Below are positions 6,320 through 11,851 of a stretch of 16,829 bases of DNA, in pieces. Made by a program: the position numbers and the translations under genes. Every line of letters starts with the position of its first letter. The first letter of the stretch is position 1. The notes under the pieces were generated by a model. That model made no database searches. It was not told where the DNA came from and was given only the letters and a program-made list of their open reading frames with translations. Source of the stretch: an uncultured Collinsella sp. (lineage in GTDB: Bacteria; Actinomycetota; Coriobacteriia; Coriobacteriales; Coriobacteriaceae); assembly GCA_900549245.1 (NCBI GenBank), contig URNQ01000016.1, positions 1 to 16,829 on the forward strand, in the 5' to 3' direction.

Positions 6320-6349
6320 ATAATACGATGCAACCTTGGGGGCTGTCAA
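6320..6349 (-). promoter_or_regulatory. Promoter of the tRNA-Tyr/Thr/Met-tuf unit
   Basis: TTGACA (complement of 6344-6349) and TATTAT (complement of 6320-6325) lie 18 bp apart on the minus strand, about 60 bp before tRNA-Tyr. The flank GAGGTTTTCGTTGACAGC matches the rpmG promoter flank at all but one position, which suggests a shared growth-related promoter design. Confidence 0.82.
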
Positions 6350-6360
6350 CGAAAACCTCT

Positions 6361-6560
6361 AGATACACGGTGCCGGGCGTATCTATATAGCCGTGACCTG
6401 CTGTTTTGTTGAGTTTAGATATGAAGGATGGCGGATTTGCATGTAGCGGTGACATTTCACGAGGGAATACTTTGTCGTAGTGGAGTGAGCCTGCAGAACA
6501 TCCCTTCGATAACGACTCATTTGCACCTATATATAGGTTGAGATCGGGCTTCCCTGGATC
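6361..6560. other. Intergenic stretch without a recognisable gene
   Basis: I see no supported gene here. A 157-codon minus-strand frame spans 6264-6737, but it runs across the tRNA promoter, a palindromic element and the start of the repeat array, has no ribosome binding site that I can support and resembles no family I know. Small palindromes are present: ACCTATATATAGGT at 6525-6538 is perfect, and AGATAC/GTATCT flanks 6361-6384. Confidence 0.6.
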
Positions 6561-6564
6561 GATC

Positions 6565-6676
6565 GAGCGTGGATTTTCTTCCGTTTGAAATTGAGCGTGG
6601 ATAATCTCCCACTTTTGGCGTGTCCCCAAGGCCAAAGTGGCAGATTTTCCACGCTCGTTCGTCCGATAATCCACGC
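6565..6676. repeat. Nested GCGTGGA palindromic element
   Basis: A long inverted repeat runs from GAGCGTGGATAATCTCCCAC (start of the arm at 6593-6619) to the matching right arm at 6630-6656, ending GATTTTCCACGCTC. About 24 of 27 positions pair around a 10-bp loop. A further GAGCGTGGATTTTC lies outside on the left (6565-6578) and an ATAATCCACGC on the right (6666-6676), so four copies of the GCGTGGA core point inward in pairs. It resembles REP-like dispersed palindromes, but no second copy of the whole element is in this window. Confidence 0.7.
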
Positions 6677-6710
6677 CCAAGGTGAACGGCTGGGTTCGCC
6701 CCCGCCTTTG

Positions 6711-6925
6711 TCTCGATCTGTAACATTTAGAGAACATTTTCTCCCCTATCTGTTACAGATCGAGATATTACGCAGAGACCCCAGCTTACGTCTCATTCTG
6801 TAACAGTAAGAACGGTTTTCAGCTTCTTCGTGTTACAGATCGAGATGTTATCGGCCGTCCCTTGGCAATGTCTCGATCTGTAACTATAAGGAGGGTTTTC
6901 AGCCCGCCCGTGTTATAGATCGAGA
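6711..6925. repeat. Alternating 15-bp repeat array, locus 2 (6 units, 40-bp period)
   Basis: Six copies of the unit seen at 109-243 start at 6711, 6751, 6791, 6831, 6871 and 6911. Orientation alternates: TCTCGATCTGTAACA, then TGTTACAGATCGAGA. The 25-bp spacing is exact throughout. The first pair is a perfect 15-bp palindrome; the third and fifth units and the last one have one or two changes. Spacers enclosed by the TGTAACA ends share a loose pattern (AAC/AGG, then TTTTC, then C-rich), while the spacers between GAGA ends (6766-6790, 6846-6870) do not resemble each other. Confidence 0.92.
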
Positions 6926-6977
6926 CAAACCTGAAGCTTGATGGGAGTCAAACCCGCTGACATGTCAACATAAATAG

Positions 6978-7011
6978 AAACGGGCCCTGTCCCACAAGGG
7001 AACAGAGCCCG
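6978..7011 (-). terminator. Rho-independent terminator after tRNA-Thr(UGU)
   Basis: CGGGCCCTGTCCC (6981-6993) pairs with GGGAACAGAGCCCG (6998-7011) with a one-base difference in length, and the minus strand continues TTTCTATTTATG. It lies 10 bp beyond the 3' end of tRNA-Thr, so that tRNA is probably transcribed alone. Confidence 0.85.
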
Positions 7012-7020
7012 AAACTCTCA

Positions 7021-7095
7021 TGGAGCCAGTGACAGGAATCGAACCTGCAACCCACTGATTACAAATCAGTTGCGCTACCGTTGCGCCACACTGGC
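7021..7095 (-). tRNA. tRNA-Thr (anticodon UGU)
   Basis: Acceptor GCCAGTG/CACTGGC, D-arm TGGCGCAACGGTAGCGC, anticodon arm CTGAT-TTTGTAA-ATCAG with TGT, T-loop GGTTCGATTCC, and an encoded T-CCA end are all readable on the minus strand. Its position before tRNA-Tyr recalls thrU in the E. coli thrU-tyrU-glyT-thrT-tufB cluster, but here a terminator and 720 bp of repeats separate it from tRNA-Tyr. Confidence 0.96.
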
Positions 7096-7125
7096 ACACT
7101 TGGCGCTTTCGCGCGAAGCCAGTTA

Positions 7126-7154
7126 AGAATAAAGGAATTGCGGACGAGGCGCAA
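7126..7154 (-). promoter_or_regulatory. Probable promoter of tRNA-Thr(UGU)
   Basis: On the minus strand TTGCGC (complement of 7149-7154) and TATTCT (complement of 7126-7131) are 17 bp apart, with the -10 box 30 bp before the tRNA 5' end. Both boxes match the consensus at four or five of six positions. Confidence 0.6.
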
Positions 7155-7179
7155 CAGGCCCTTCACCCGACCACATCTC

Positions 7180-7244
7180 AAAACTATTCGCCAGAACGAA
7201 TAGTTTTATCCGTTCGCCAAAACCAAAAACTATTCGTTTTGGCG
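7180..7244. repeat. Three alternating AAAACTATTCG copies able to form exclusive hairpins
   Basis: AAAACTATTCG occurs at 7180-7190 and 7226-7236, and its exact complement at 7197-7207 between them. The middle copy can pair with either neighbour: 11 bp with the left one, 13 bp with the right one (7195-7207 with 7226-7238). A further arm pair, CGCCAAAAC (7215-7223) with GTTTTGGCG (7236-7244), overlaps the right-hand pairing. It follows yacP on the minus strand and precedes the tRNA-Thr promoter, so termination is a plausible role. Confidence 0.75.
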
Positions 7245-7255
7245 ACGGTAACCCG

Positions 7256-7284
7256 CAGCCCGTTGATTACAAATCAACGGGCTG
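7256..7284. repeat. Perfect 13-bp palindrome containing a tRNA-Thr anticodon-loop match
   Basis: CAGCCCGTTGATT (7256-7268) and AATCAACGGGCTG (7272-7284) pair perfectly around ACA. On the minus strand the tip reads TGATTTGTAATCA, identical to the anticodon arm tip of tRNA-Thr(UGU) 190 bp away. It lies 34 bp after the yacP stop codon without a U-tract. Confidence 0.7.
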
Positions 7285-7318
7285 GCCAATTGGGAAACGG
7301 GTCTCTATGGACAATCCC

Positions 7319-7996
7319 CTACCTCCCGCGAAGGGCCTTGAGCTTGGCCAGGGCATCGGGGCTCAGGCGACTGCCCAAAGTCATCTTGATCTGCGGGGCT
7401 TCCTCTGCCTCGTGAACGTCGTTATCGATCTGTTTGATCTCGTCCACCAGCATGCGGCTCGAGATGCGCGTGACGCCCTTGCCCATGACGACGGCCTGGA
7501 TCGTGCCGTCGCTCGACACCACGGAGCACGCGCGACCTTCCTCGCGCGCCTCGATGCAGAGCTTCTGCACCACGGTATCGGCAGAGACGCCCGTCGGCGA
7601 AAACTCGATGCGCACGCCGCGGGCCGGCAGGTTGGGGCGCTCGCTGGAGATGTTGCCCGCGCCGTCGAACACGATCACGGCCTCGTAACGGCCCTGGGCA
7701 AACGCCGCGACATCGTTGATGAGCGCAGTACGAGCCATATCGTGGACGTCGCTGGAATACGGATCGTCGGAATGGTCGTACATGAGCTTTTCGTAACGCG
7801 GCGTGCAGTGAATCACGTTGTAGCCGTCGACCACCAGCAGCTCGGGCTTATTGGAGTGCACCGTCGAGACCGGATCGGCGATAGCCTGCGCAAACGCATT
7901 GCCGCCCACGCCATAGGTCGCGGCCGAAACAATTGGCTTGGCCGAGCCCTCGCCAAAGCGCTTGGCCTTGGACTTGGCGCGGTTCTTCTTGGACAT
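7319..7996 (-). CDS. yacP: NYN-domain ribonuclease, YacP/Rae1 family
   Basis: A 225-residue protein with a basic, low-complexity N-terminus (about 45 residues, MSKKNRAKSKAKRFGEGSAK) and then a NYN (PIN-like) domain that begins ELLVVDGYNVIH, with the metal-binding Asp of the DGYN motif. Further acidic motifs are AVIVFDGAGN and SADTVVQKL, with VVSSDGTIQ in the last third. In Bacillus the family member Rae1 cleaves mRNA on the ribosome; that role here is inferred from family and context. It starts 3 bp after the rlmB stop codon with GGAGGAG as ribosome binding site, the same rlmB-yacP pairing as in Bacillus. The N-terminal extension is longer than in Bacillus YacP (about 170 residues). Confidence 0.88.
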   Translation of the reverse strand: MSKKNRAKSKAKRFGEGSAKPIVSAATYGVGGNAFAQAIADPVSTVHSNKPELLVVDGYNVIHCTPRYEKLMYDHSDDPYSSDVHDMARTALINDVAAFAQGRYEAVIVFDGAGNISSERPNLPARGVRIEFSPTGVSADTVVQKLCIEAREEGRACSVVSSDGTIQAVVMGKGVTRISSRMLVDEIKQIDNDVHEAEEAPQIKMTLGSRLSPDALAKLKALRGR

Positions 7997-7999
7997 GCG

Positions 8000-8916
8000 C
8001 TACTCCTCCCCCATGAGCTCGCCGGCATTGCGGCGCAGCCACTCAAAGCACAGCGCGGTGGTCGCCTGGGCCACATTGAGACTCTCGGTCATGCCGCGCT
8101 GGGGAAGCTTGGTCAAAAAGTCGCATTTCTCGAGCACCAGGCGCGAGATGCCGTCGCCCTCGGAGCCCATGACGAGCGCAACGCGGCCCTCGAAGGGAGC
8201 ATCCCAGCAGCTGCCCTCGGCGTGCTCGGAAGCACCGCCCACCCAAAAGCCGGCGGCCTTGAGATCATCGAGCGCACGAGCGATATTGGGAACCTGCGCG
8301 ATGGGCAGGTGCATGACGGCACCAGCAGAGGTCTTGTAGCTGCCCACGGTCACACCGGCGGCGCGCTTGTTTGCAATGATGACGCCCGCCGCGCCCACGA
8401 CCTCGGCGGAGCGCACGATCGCACCAAAGTTGCCATCGTCGGTCACATGGTCGAGCACGACGACGAGCGCCGGTCCGTCACCCGCGCGATCGAGGATATC
8501 GGCGACATCAGCATAGGGGAAATTTCCCACCTCGAGCGCAATACCCTGGTGAGCGCCATGGCTCGACAGCACATCGAGCTGCGCGCGCGGCACATACTTA
8601 ATGCGGACACCCGCGGCGTTGAGGTCATCGACCAGACGAGACAAAGCAGCATCGCGCTCCCCGCCCTCGGCGATGAGCGCGCACTTGATGGGAAAACCAG
8701 TGCGCAGCGCCTCGGCGGCAGCACGACGACCTTCGATAAACTCGCCCTTGGGAGCCTGGACAGTGTCGCGGTTACGATCTCGCTGCGGACGCGCAGCCTG
8801 GGCTTGGGAGCGCTCGCGCTGGCCCTTGGAAGCGGCAGCGCGGTCATTGCGGCGAATCGGGCGCCAGAAGCAGCCTGTTTGCCACCACGAGGCGCACGCT
8901 TGCGATTGTCGGCCAT
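8000..8916 (-). CDS. rlmB: 23S rRNA (guanosine-2'-O-)-methyltransferase, apparently frameshifted
   Basis: A SpoU/TrmH-family SPOUT methyltransferase that by homology would 2'-O-methylate a guanosine in the 23S rRNA peptidyl-transferase region using SAM. The substrate-binding domain begins GEFIEGRRAAAEALRTG. SPOUT motifs are VLDHVTDDGNFGAIVRSAEV (motif 1), VALVMGSEGDGISRLVLEKC (motif 2) and SLNVAQATTALCFEWLRR (motif 3). The best start is the ATG at 8914-8916, with AGGAGG 7 nt upstream, encoding MADNRKRAPRGGKQAASGAR. That frame leaves the methyltransferase frame near 8860-8870, around GGCGCCCGATT. The interval of 917 nt is not a multiple of three, and one extra base there would restore about 305 residues. 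The catalytic frame itself has no start codon with a credible site. Either a real lesion or an assembly error is possible. Confidence 0.85.
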
Positions 8917-8958
8917 AAAGCGACCTCCTAAATACAACTATCAAACGAAACAAATAGA

Positions 8959-9061
8959 CCGACCGCCCGAGGTGCGGCAGATTGCCTTGAAAGAGGAGGG
9001 CATAGACCTTGAGGTCATGCCCGACGATTGAAAGGCAAGGTGCCGTGGCTCGGGCGGTCGG
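8959..9061. ncRNA. Candidate structured RNA, copy A
   Basis: This 103-bp element folds into one long irregular hairpin. P1 is a perfect 13-bp stem (CCGACCGCCCGAG 8959-8971 with 9049-9061). P2 is CGGCA/TGCCG (8975-8979, 9041-9045) and P3 is TTGCCTT/AAGGCAA (8982-8988, 9032-9038). P4 is GGGCAT-GACCT with AGGTC-ATGCCC (8998-9022). The internal loop between P3 and P4 contains GAAAGAGGAG opposite GACGATTGA. Copy B, 2 bp away, has the same plan, with different bases in each stem. The strand is uncertain; purine-rich internal loops would favour the plus strand, while both flanking genes read minus. Confidence 0.7.
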
Positions 9062-9063
9062 CA

Positions 9064-9165
9064 CGGGTTTTCCAAGTGTCCGAGATGGCCGTGAAAGAGG
9101 AGCGACGCGTACCTGAGTACGCGAGCGACGGTTTGAACGGCAAGGTCGGGTGCTTGGAAAACCCG
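9064..9165. ncRNA. Candidate structured RNA, copy B
   Basis: The plan is the same as in copy A. P1 is a perfect 13-bp stem (CGGGTTTTCCAAG 9064-9076 with 9153-9165), P2 CCGA/TCGG (9080-9083, 9146-9149), P3 GCCGT/ACGGC (9088-9092, 9137-9141) and P4 CGCGTAC-CTGA-GTACGCG (9106-9123). The internal loop sequence TGAAAGAGGAG and the 3' segment GGCAAGGT are identical to copy A, while P1, P2 and P4 differ almost completely and P3 changes T-A to G-C in both arms. The right end lies 6 bp from the cysS stop codon. Confidence 0.7.
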
Positions 9166-9171
9166 CGGGGA

Positions 9172-10638
9172 TTAGAGAGTCTTAATACGGGTGCCCGCGG
9201 CAGTATCCTCGATCGTCAGCCCGAGGTCCTTGAGCTGATCGCGGATGGCATCTGCCAGATCCCAGTTCTTGGCGGCGCGGGCCTCGGCGCGGGCCTCGAG
9301 AATCTTGGCAGCGGCCTCGTCCACGTCGTCGCCCGTGTAGGCGACCAGGCCGGCGGCAACGGCCAGCAGGGCCAGCGGCAGCTCGACCTTGGGCTCGGGA
9401 AGCTCAACGCCAAATGTGTCGAGCAGCTCAACCAGCGTATCGGCGGCAGCAAGCGCAGCGGCCTTGTCGGCAGCATCGCCCGCCTGCTCCAAGTACTGGT
9501 TGCACTCGGTCACAAAGCCAAAGACAGCACCCATGGCACCGGCAGTGTTAAAGTCGTCGTCCATGCACTCCTTAAAGGTGGCACGGGTCTCGGCGGCCTT
9601 GGCGGCAAACGCCTCGGATGCTGCCTCATCGGCATCGGCCGTCGCATGGTTCGCGGCCCAGCGCAGGTTCTCGACCGTACCGGCGATACGCGTGAGCGAG
9701 TTCTCGGCACCCTCCAGGCGCTCCCAGGAGAAGTCGAGCGGCGAGCGATAGCTCGTCTGCAGCATCAACAGGCGCAGGGCCGCGGCAGAGTGCTGCTCGA
9801 GCACCTCGGCCAGCGTAAAGAAGTTTCCGAGCGACTTGGACATCTTCTCGCCGTCAACCAGCAGCATGCCCGTGTGCATCCAGGTGTTGGAGAAGCCCTG
9901 GTGCCAGGCGCAGGTGGCCTGGGCGCACTCGTTCTCGTGATGCGGGAAGGCAAGGTCGGAGCCGCCGCCGTGGATGTCAATCGGGGTGCCCAGGTAGCGG
10001 TGTACCATGGCGGCGCACTCGGTGTGCCAACCGGGACGGCCCTCGCCCCAGGGGCTCGGCCAGCTGGGCTCGCCGGGCTTGGCGGCCTTCCACAGGGCAA
10101 AGTCGAGCGGGTCGTTCTTGTCCTCGTTCTCCTCGATGCGTGCACCCACCATAAGGTCATCGATGTTGCGGCCCGAGACCTGACCATAGTTGGGATCGCT
10201 GCGCACGGCAAAGTACACGTCGCCGTTATCGGCGGCGTAAGCGTGGCCCTGCTCGATGAGCGTCTTGATCATGGCGATCATGGGACCGATCTCCTTGGTG
10301 GCGCGGGGGCGCACATCGGGATCGAGCACGTTGGCGGCGCGCATGACGCCGATGAACTTGTCGGAGAACTCCGTCGCGACCTCGGCGGCAGTGCGGCCCT
10401 GCTCGTTGGCGCGCTTGATGATCTTGTCATCGACATCGGTGAGGTTCTGGGCGAACGTGACCTCGTAGCCGCTCGCGATGAGCCAGCGACGAATCACGTC
10501 AAAGCTGATGAACGTGCGGGCATTGCCGATGTGGATGTTGTCGTAGACCGTGGGGCCGCACACATACATGCGGACCTTGCCGGACTCGATGGGCTGGAAC
10601 TCTTCCTTTTTATGGGTAGCGCTGTTGTAGATACGCAT
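9172..10638 (-). CDS. cysS: Cysteinyl-tRNA synthetase
   Basis: A 488-residue class I synthetase that charges tRNA-Cys. The Rossmann-fold signature appears as YVCGPTVYDNIHIGNARTF near the N-terminus, with the first zinc-ligand Cys in VCGPT and the HIGH motif as HIGN. The remaining zinc ligands lie in WHTECAAM and in the LAFPHHENE segment, and the KMSKS loop is GEKMSKSLGN. The C-terminal anticodon-binding helical domain is alanine-rich (residues ~330-480). The size is slightly above E. coli CysRS (461). AAGGAG before the ATG overlaps the ispF stop codon. ispF lies 3 bp upstream, so the genes are co-translated. In Bacillus gltX and cysE sit between ispF and cysS; both are absent here. Confidence 0.97.
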   Translation of the reverse strand: MRIYNSATHKKEEFQPIESGKVRMYVCGPTVYDNIHIGNARTFISFDVIRRWLIASGYEVTFAQNLTDVDDKIIKRANEQGRTAAEVATEFSDKFIGVMRAANVLDPDVRPRATKEIGPMIAMIKTLIEQGHAYAADNGDVYFAVRSDPNYGQVSGRNIDDLMVGARIEENEDKNDPLDFALWKAAKPGEPSWPSPWGEGRPGWHTECAAMVHRYLGTPIDIHGGGSDLAFPHHENECAQATCAWHQGFSNTWMHTGMLLVDGEKMSKSLGNFFTLAEVLEQHSAAALRLLMLQTSYRSPLDFSWERLEGAENSLTRIAGTVENLRWAANHATADADEAASEAFAAKAAETRATFKECMDDDFNTAGAMGAVFGFVTECNQYLEQAGDAADKAAALAAADTLVELLDTFGVELPEPKVELPLALLAVAAGLVAYTGDDVDEAAAKILEARAEARAAKNWDLADAIRDQLKDLGLTIEDTAAGTRIKTL

Positions 10639-10641
10639 TCG

Positions 10642-11136
10642 TTACTCCTTAACGGTTTTCTGTAGCAGGCAAACGGCCCAGGCGCCGATTCCCTCGCCCT
10701 GGCCTTCCCAACCGAGCTTTTCGGTCGTAGTGGCGGCGACGCCCACGTTTTCGACGTCAACGCCCAGGGCATGGGCAAGGTTGGCACGCATGGCATCGCG
10801 GTGCGGGGTGATCTTAGGCTGCTGGCAGGCAATGGTGCAATCGGCATCGACAAACTCGAAGCCCAGCTCGCGCGCGTAGTCCATCACGCGAGCGAGCAGC
10901 ACCATCGAATCGGCACCCTCATAGGCGGGGTCGGTATCGGGGAATAGCTTGCCAATGTCTCCCCCACGGCAGGCGCCCAGAATGGCGTCGGCCAAGGCGT
11001 GCGCGAGCACATCGGCATCCGAGTGGCCCAGCAGGCCGCGCTCGTAGGGAATGTCGACACCGCCGATGATACATCGACGCCCCTCCACCAGACGGTGAAC
11101 GTCGTAGCCATGGCCAATGCGCAGGTTACTGAACAT
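10642..11136 (-). CDS. ispF: 2-C-methyl-D-erythritol 2,4-cyclodiphosphate synthase
   Basis: IspF, the fifth enzyme of the non-mevalonate isoprenoid pathway, cyclises CDP-methylerythritol 2-phosphate with release of CMP. The 164-residue chain shows the zinc ligands Asp and His in RIGHGYDVHRL, the third His in GLLGHSDADVLAHALADAIL, then GDIGKLFPDTDP, and the C-terminal ATTTEKLGWEGQGEGIGAWA. I start at the ATG at 11134-11136 (MFSNLRIGHGYDVH), because family members begin just before this motif. An upstream in-frame start would add 11 residues that read like ispD sequence in another frame. The gene overlaps the end of ispD by 11 bp. Together they supply consecutive non-adjacent steps of the same pathway, as in Bacillus. 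Confidence 0.96.
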   Translation of the reverse strand: MFSNLRIGHGYDVHRLVEGRRCIIGGVDIPYERGLLGHSDADVLAHALADAILGACRGGDIGKLFPDTDPAYEGADSMVLLARVMDYARELGFEFVDADCTIACQQPKITPHRDAMRANLAHALGVDVENVGVAATTTEKLGWEGQGEGIGAWAVCLLQKTVKE

Positions 11137-11851
11137 GGGGAAGGTCCTCTCCCTCGGCCATACGGCCAAGCAGAATCGCGGTTACGGGACGCAAGTCCTC
11201 GGGCACCGTCACCTTAAGGTTATCGCGCGGGCTCTGGACGCAGCGGACGCGCCCACCCATGCGCTCGACCAGCGACGAATCATCGGTGCCGATAAAGCCC
11301 TCGGCAATGGCTGCAGCGTGGGCGCGCTTCATAGCATCGACGCTAAAGATCTGCGGCGTCTGCGCAGCCCAATAAAGCTCACGCGGCGGCGTCTCGACGA
11401 TGTTATCGCCGTCGACGATCTTGAGTGTGTCGATCGCGGGTTGACCGCACACGACACCGTCGAGCGAGCGGTCGCCCACAAGCACGTCGATCGCATGATC
11501 GATGGCCTCGGTCGTGATGAACGGACGAGCGCCATCGTGAATGGCGACGTATTCAAAGCCCGCCGGCACCGCATGCACGCCGGCACGGGAATCCTGGCGG
11601 GTCGCGCCGGCATCGGCAAAGCTGATGGGCGTGTCATAGTCAAACGGGTCGATGGCCAGGCGGCGCATCTCGGCACGGCGCTCGGCAGGACACACCACCA
11701 CGATGTGGCCGACCTTGTCGCTCCGGTCGAACGCGCGGATGGACCAGCTCATAAGCGGACGGCCCGCCACGTTAACGAGCTGCTTGCCGCCGGGATTTCC
11801 AAAGCGCTGACCGCTGCCGCCGGCAACGACCACGGCGCATACGGGCGCCAT
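11126..11851 (-). CDS. ispD: 2-C-methyl-D-erythritol 4-phosphate cytidylyltransferase
   Basis: A 241-residue nucleotidyltransferase of the non-mevalonate isoprenoid pathway that transfers CMP from CTP to methylerythritol 4-phosphate. The CTP-binding signature is CAVVVAGGSGQRFGNPGGKQ at the N-terminus (the glycine-rich loop and Lys). VAIHDGARPF carries the metal-binding Asp, and TDDSSLVERMGG and NLKVTVPEDL close the core. The glycine loop has GNPGGKQ where most members have a PKQ, a mild deviation. It begins with ATG overlapping the disA stop codon by one base (TAATG) and has AGGGGA 7 nt upstream, so it is translationally coupled to disA. Confidence 0.96.
   Translation of the reverse strand: MAPVCAVVVAGGSGQRFGNPGGKQLVNVAGRPLMSWSIRAFDRSDKVGHIVVVCPAERRAEMRRLAIDPFDYDTPISFADAGATRQDSRAGVHAVPAGFEYVAIHDGARPFITTEAIDHAIDVLVGDRSLDGVVCGQPAIDTLKIVDGDNIVETPPRELYWAAQTPQIFSVDAMKRAHAAAIAEGFIGTDDSSLVERMGGRVRCVQSPRDNLKVTVPEDLRPVTAILLGRMAEGEDLPHVQ

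Noticed and set aside
6264..6737. 157-codon minus-strand frame in the tRNA-tRNA intergenic region
   Set aside because: It crosses the tRNA-tuf promoter, the GCGTGGA palindrome and the first repeat unit, and resembles no protein family I know. I treat the region as non-coding.
8000..9064. 354-residue RlmB starting at 9064
   Set aside because: The extra N-terminal residues come from the structured intergenic elements and have no homology to the family. The AGGAGG-ATG at 8916 in the other frame is the evident start.
7307..10665. Long plus-strand frames (574 and 545 codons) opposite yacP, rlmB and cysS
   Set aside because: They are shadows of genes with clear motifs on the minus strand. No ribosome binding site or known domain supports them.
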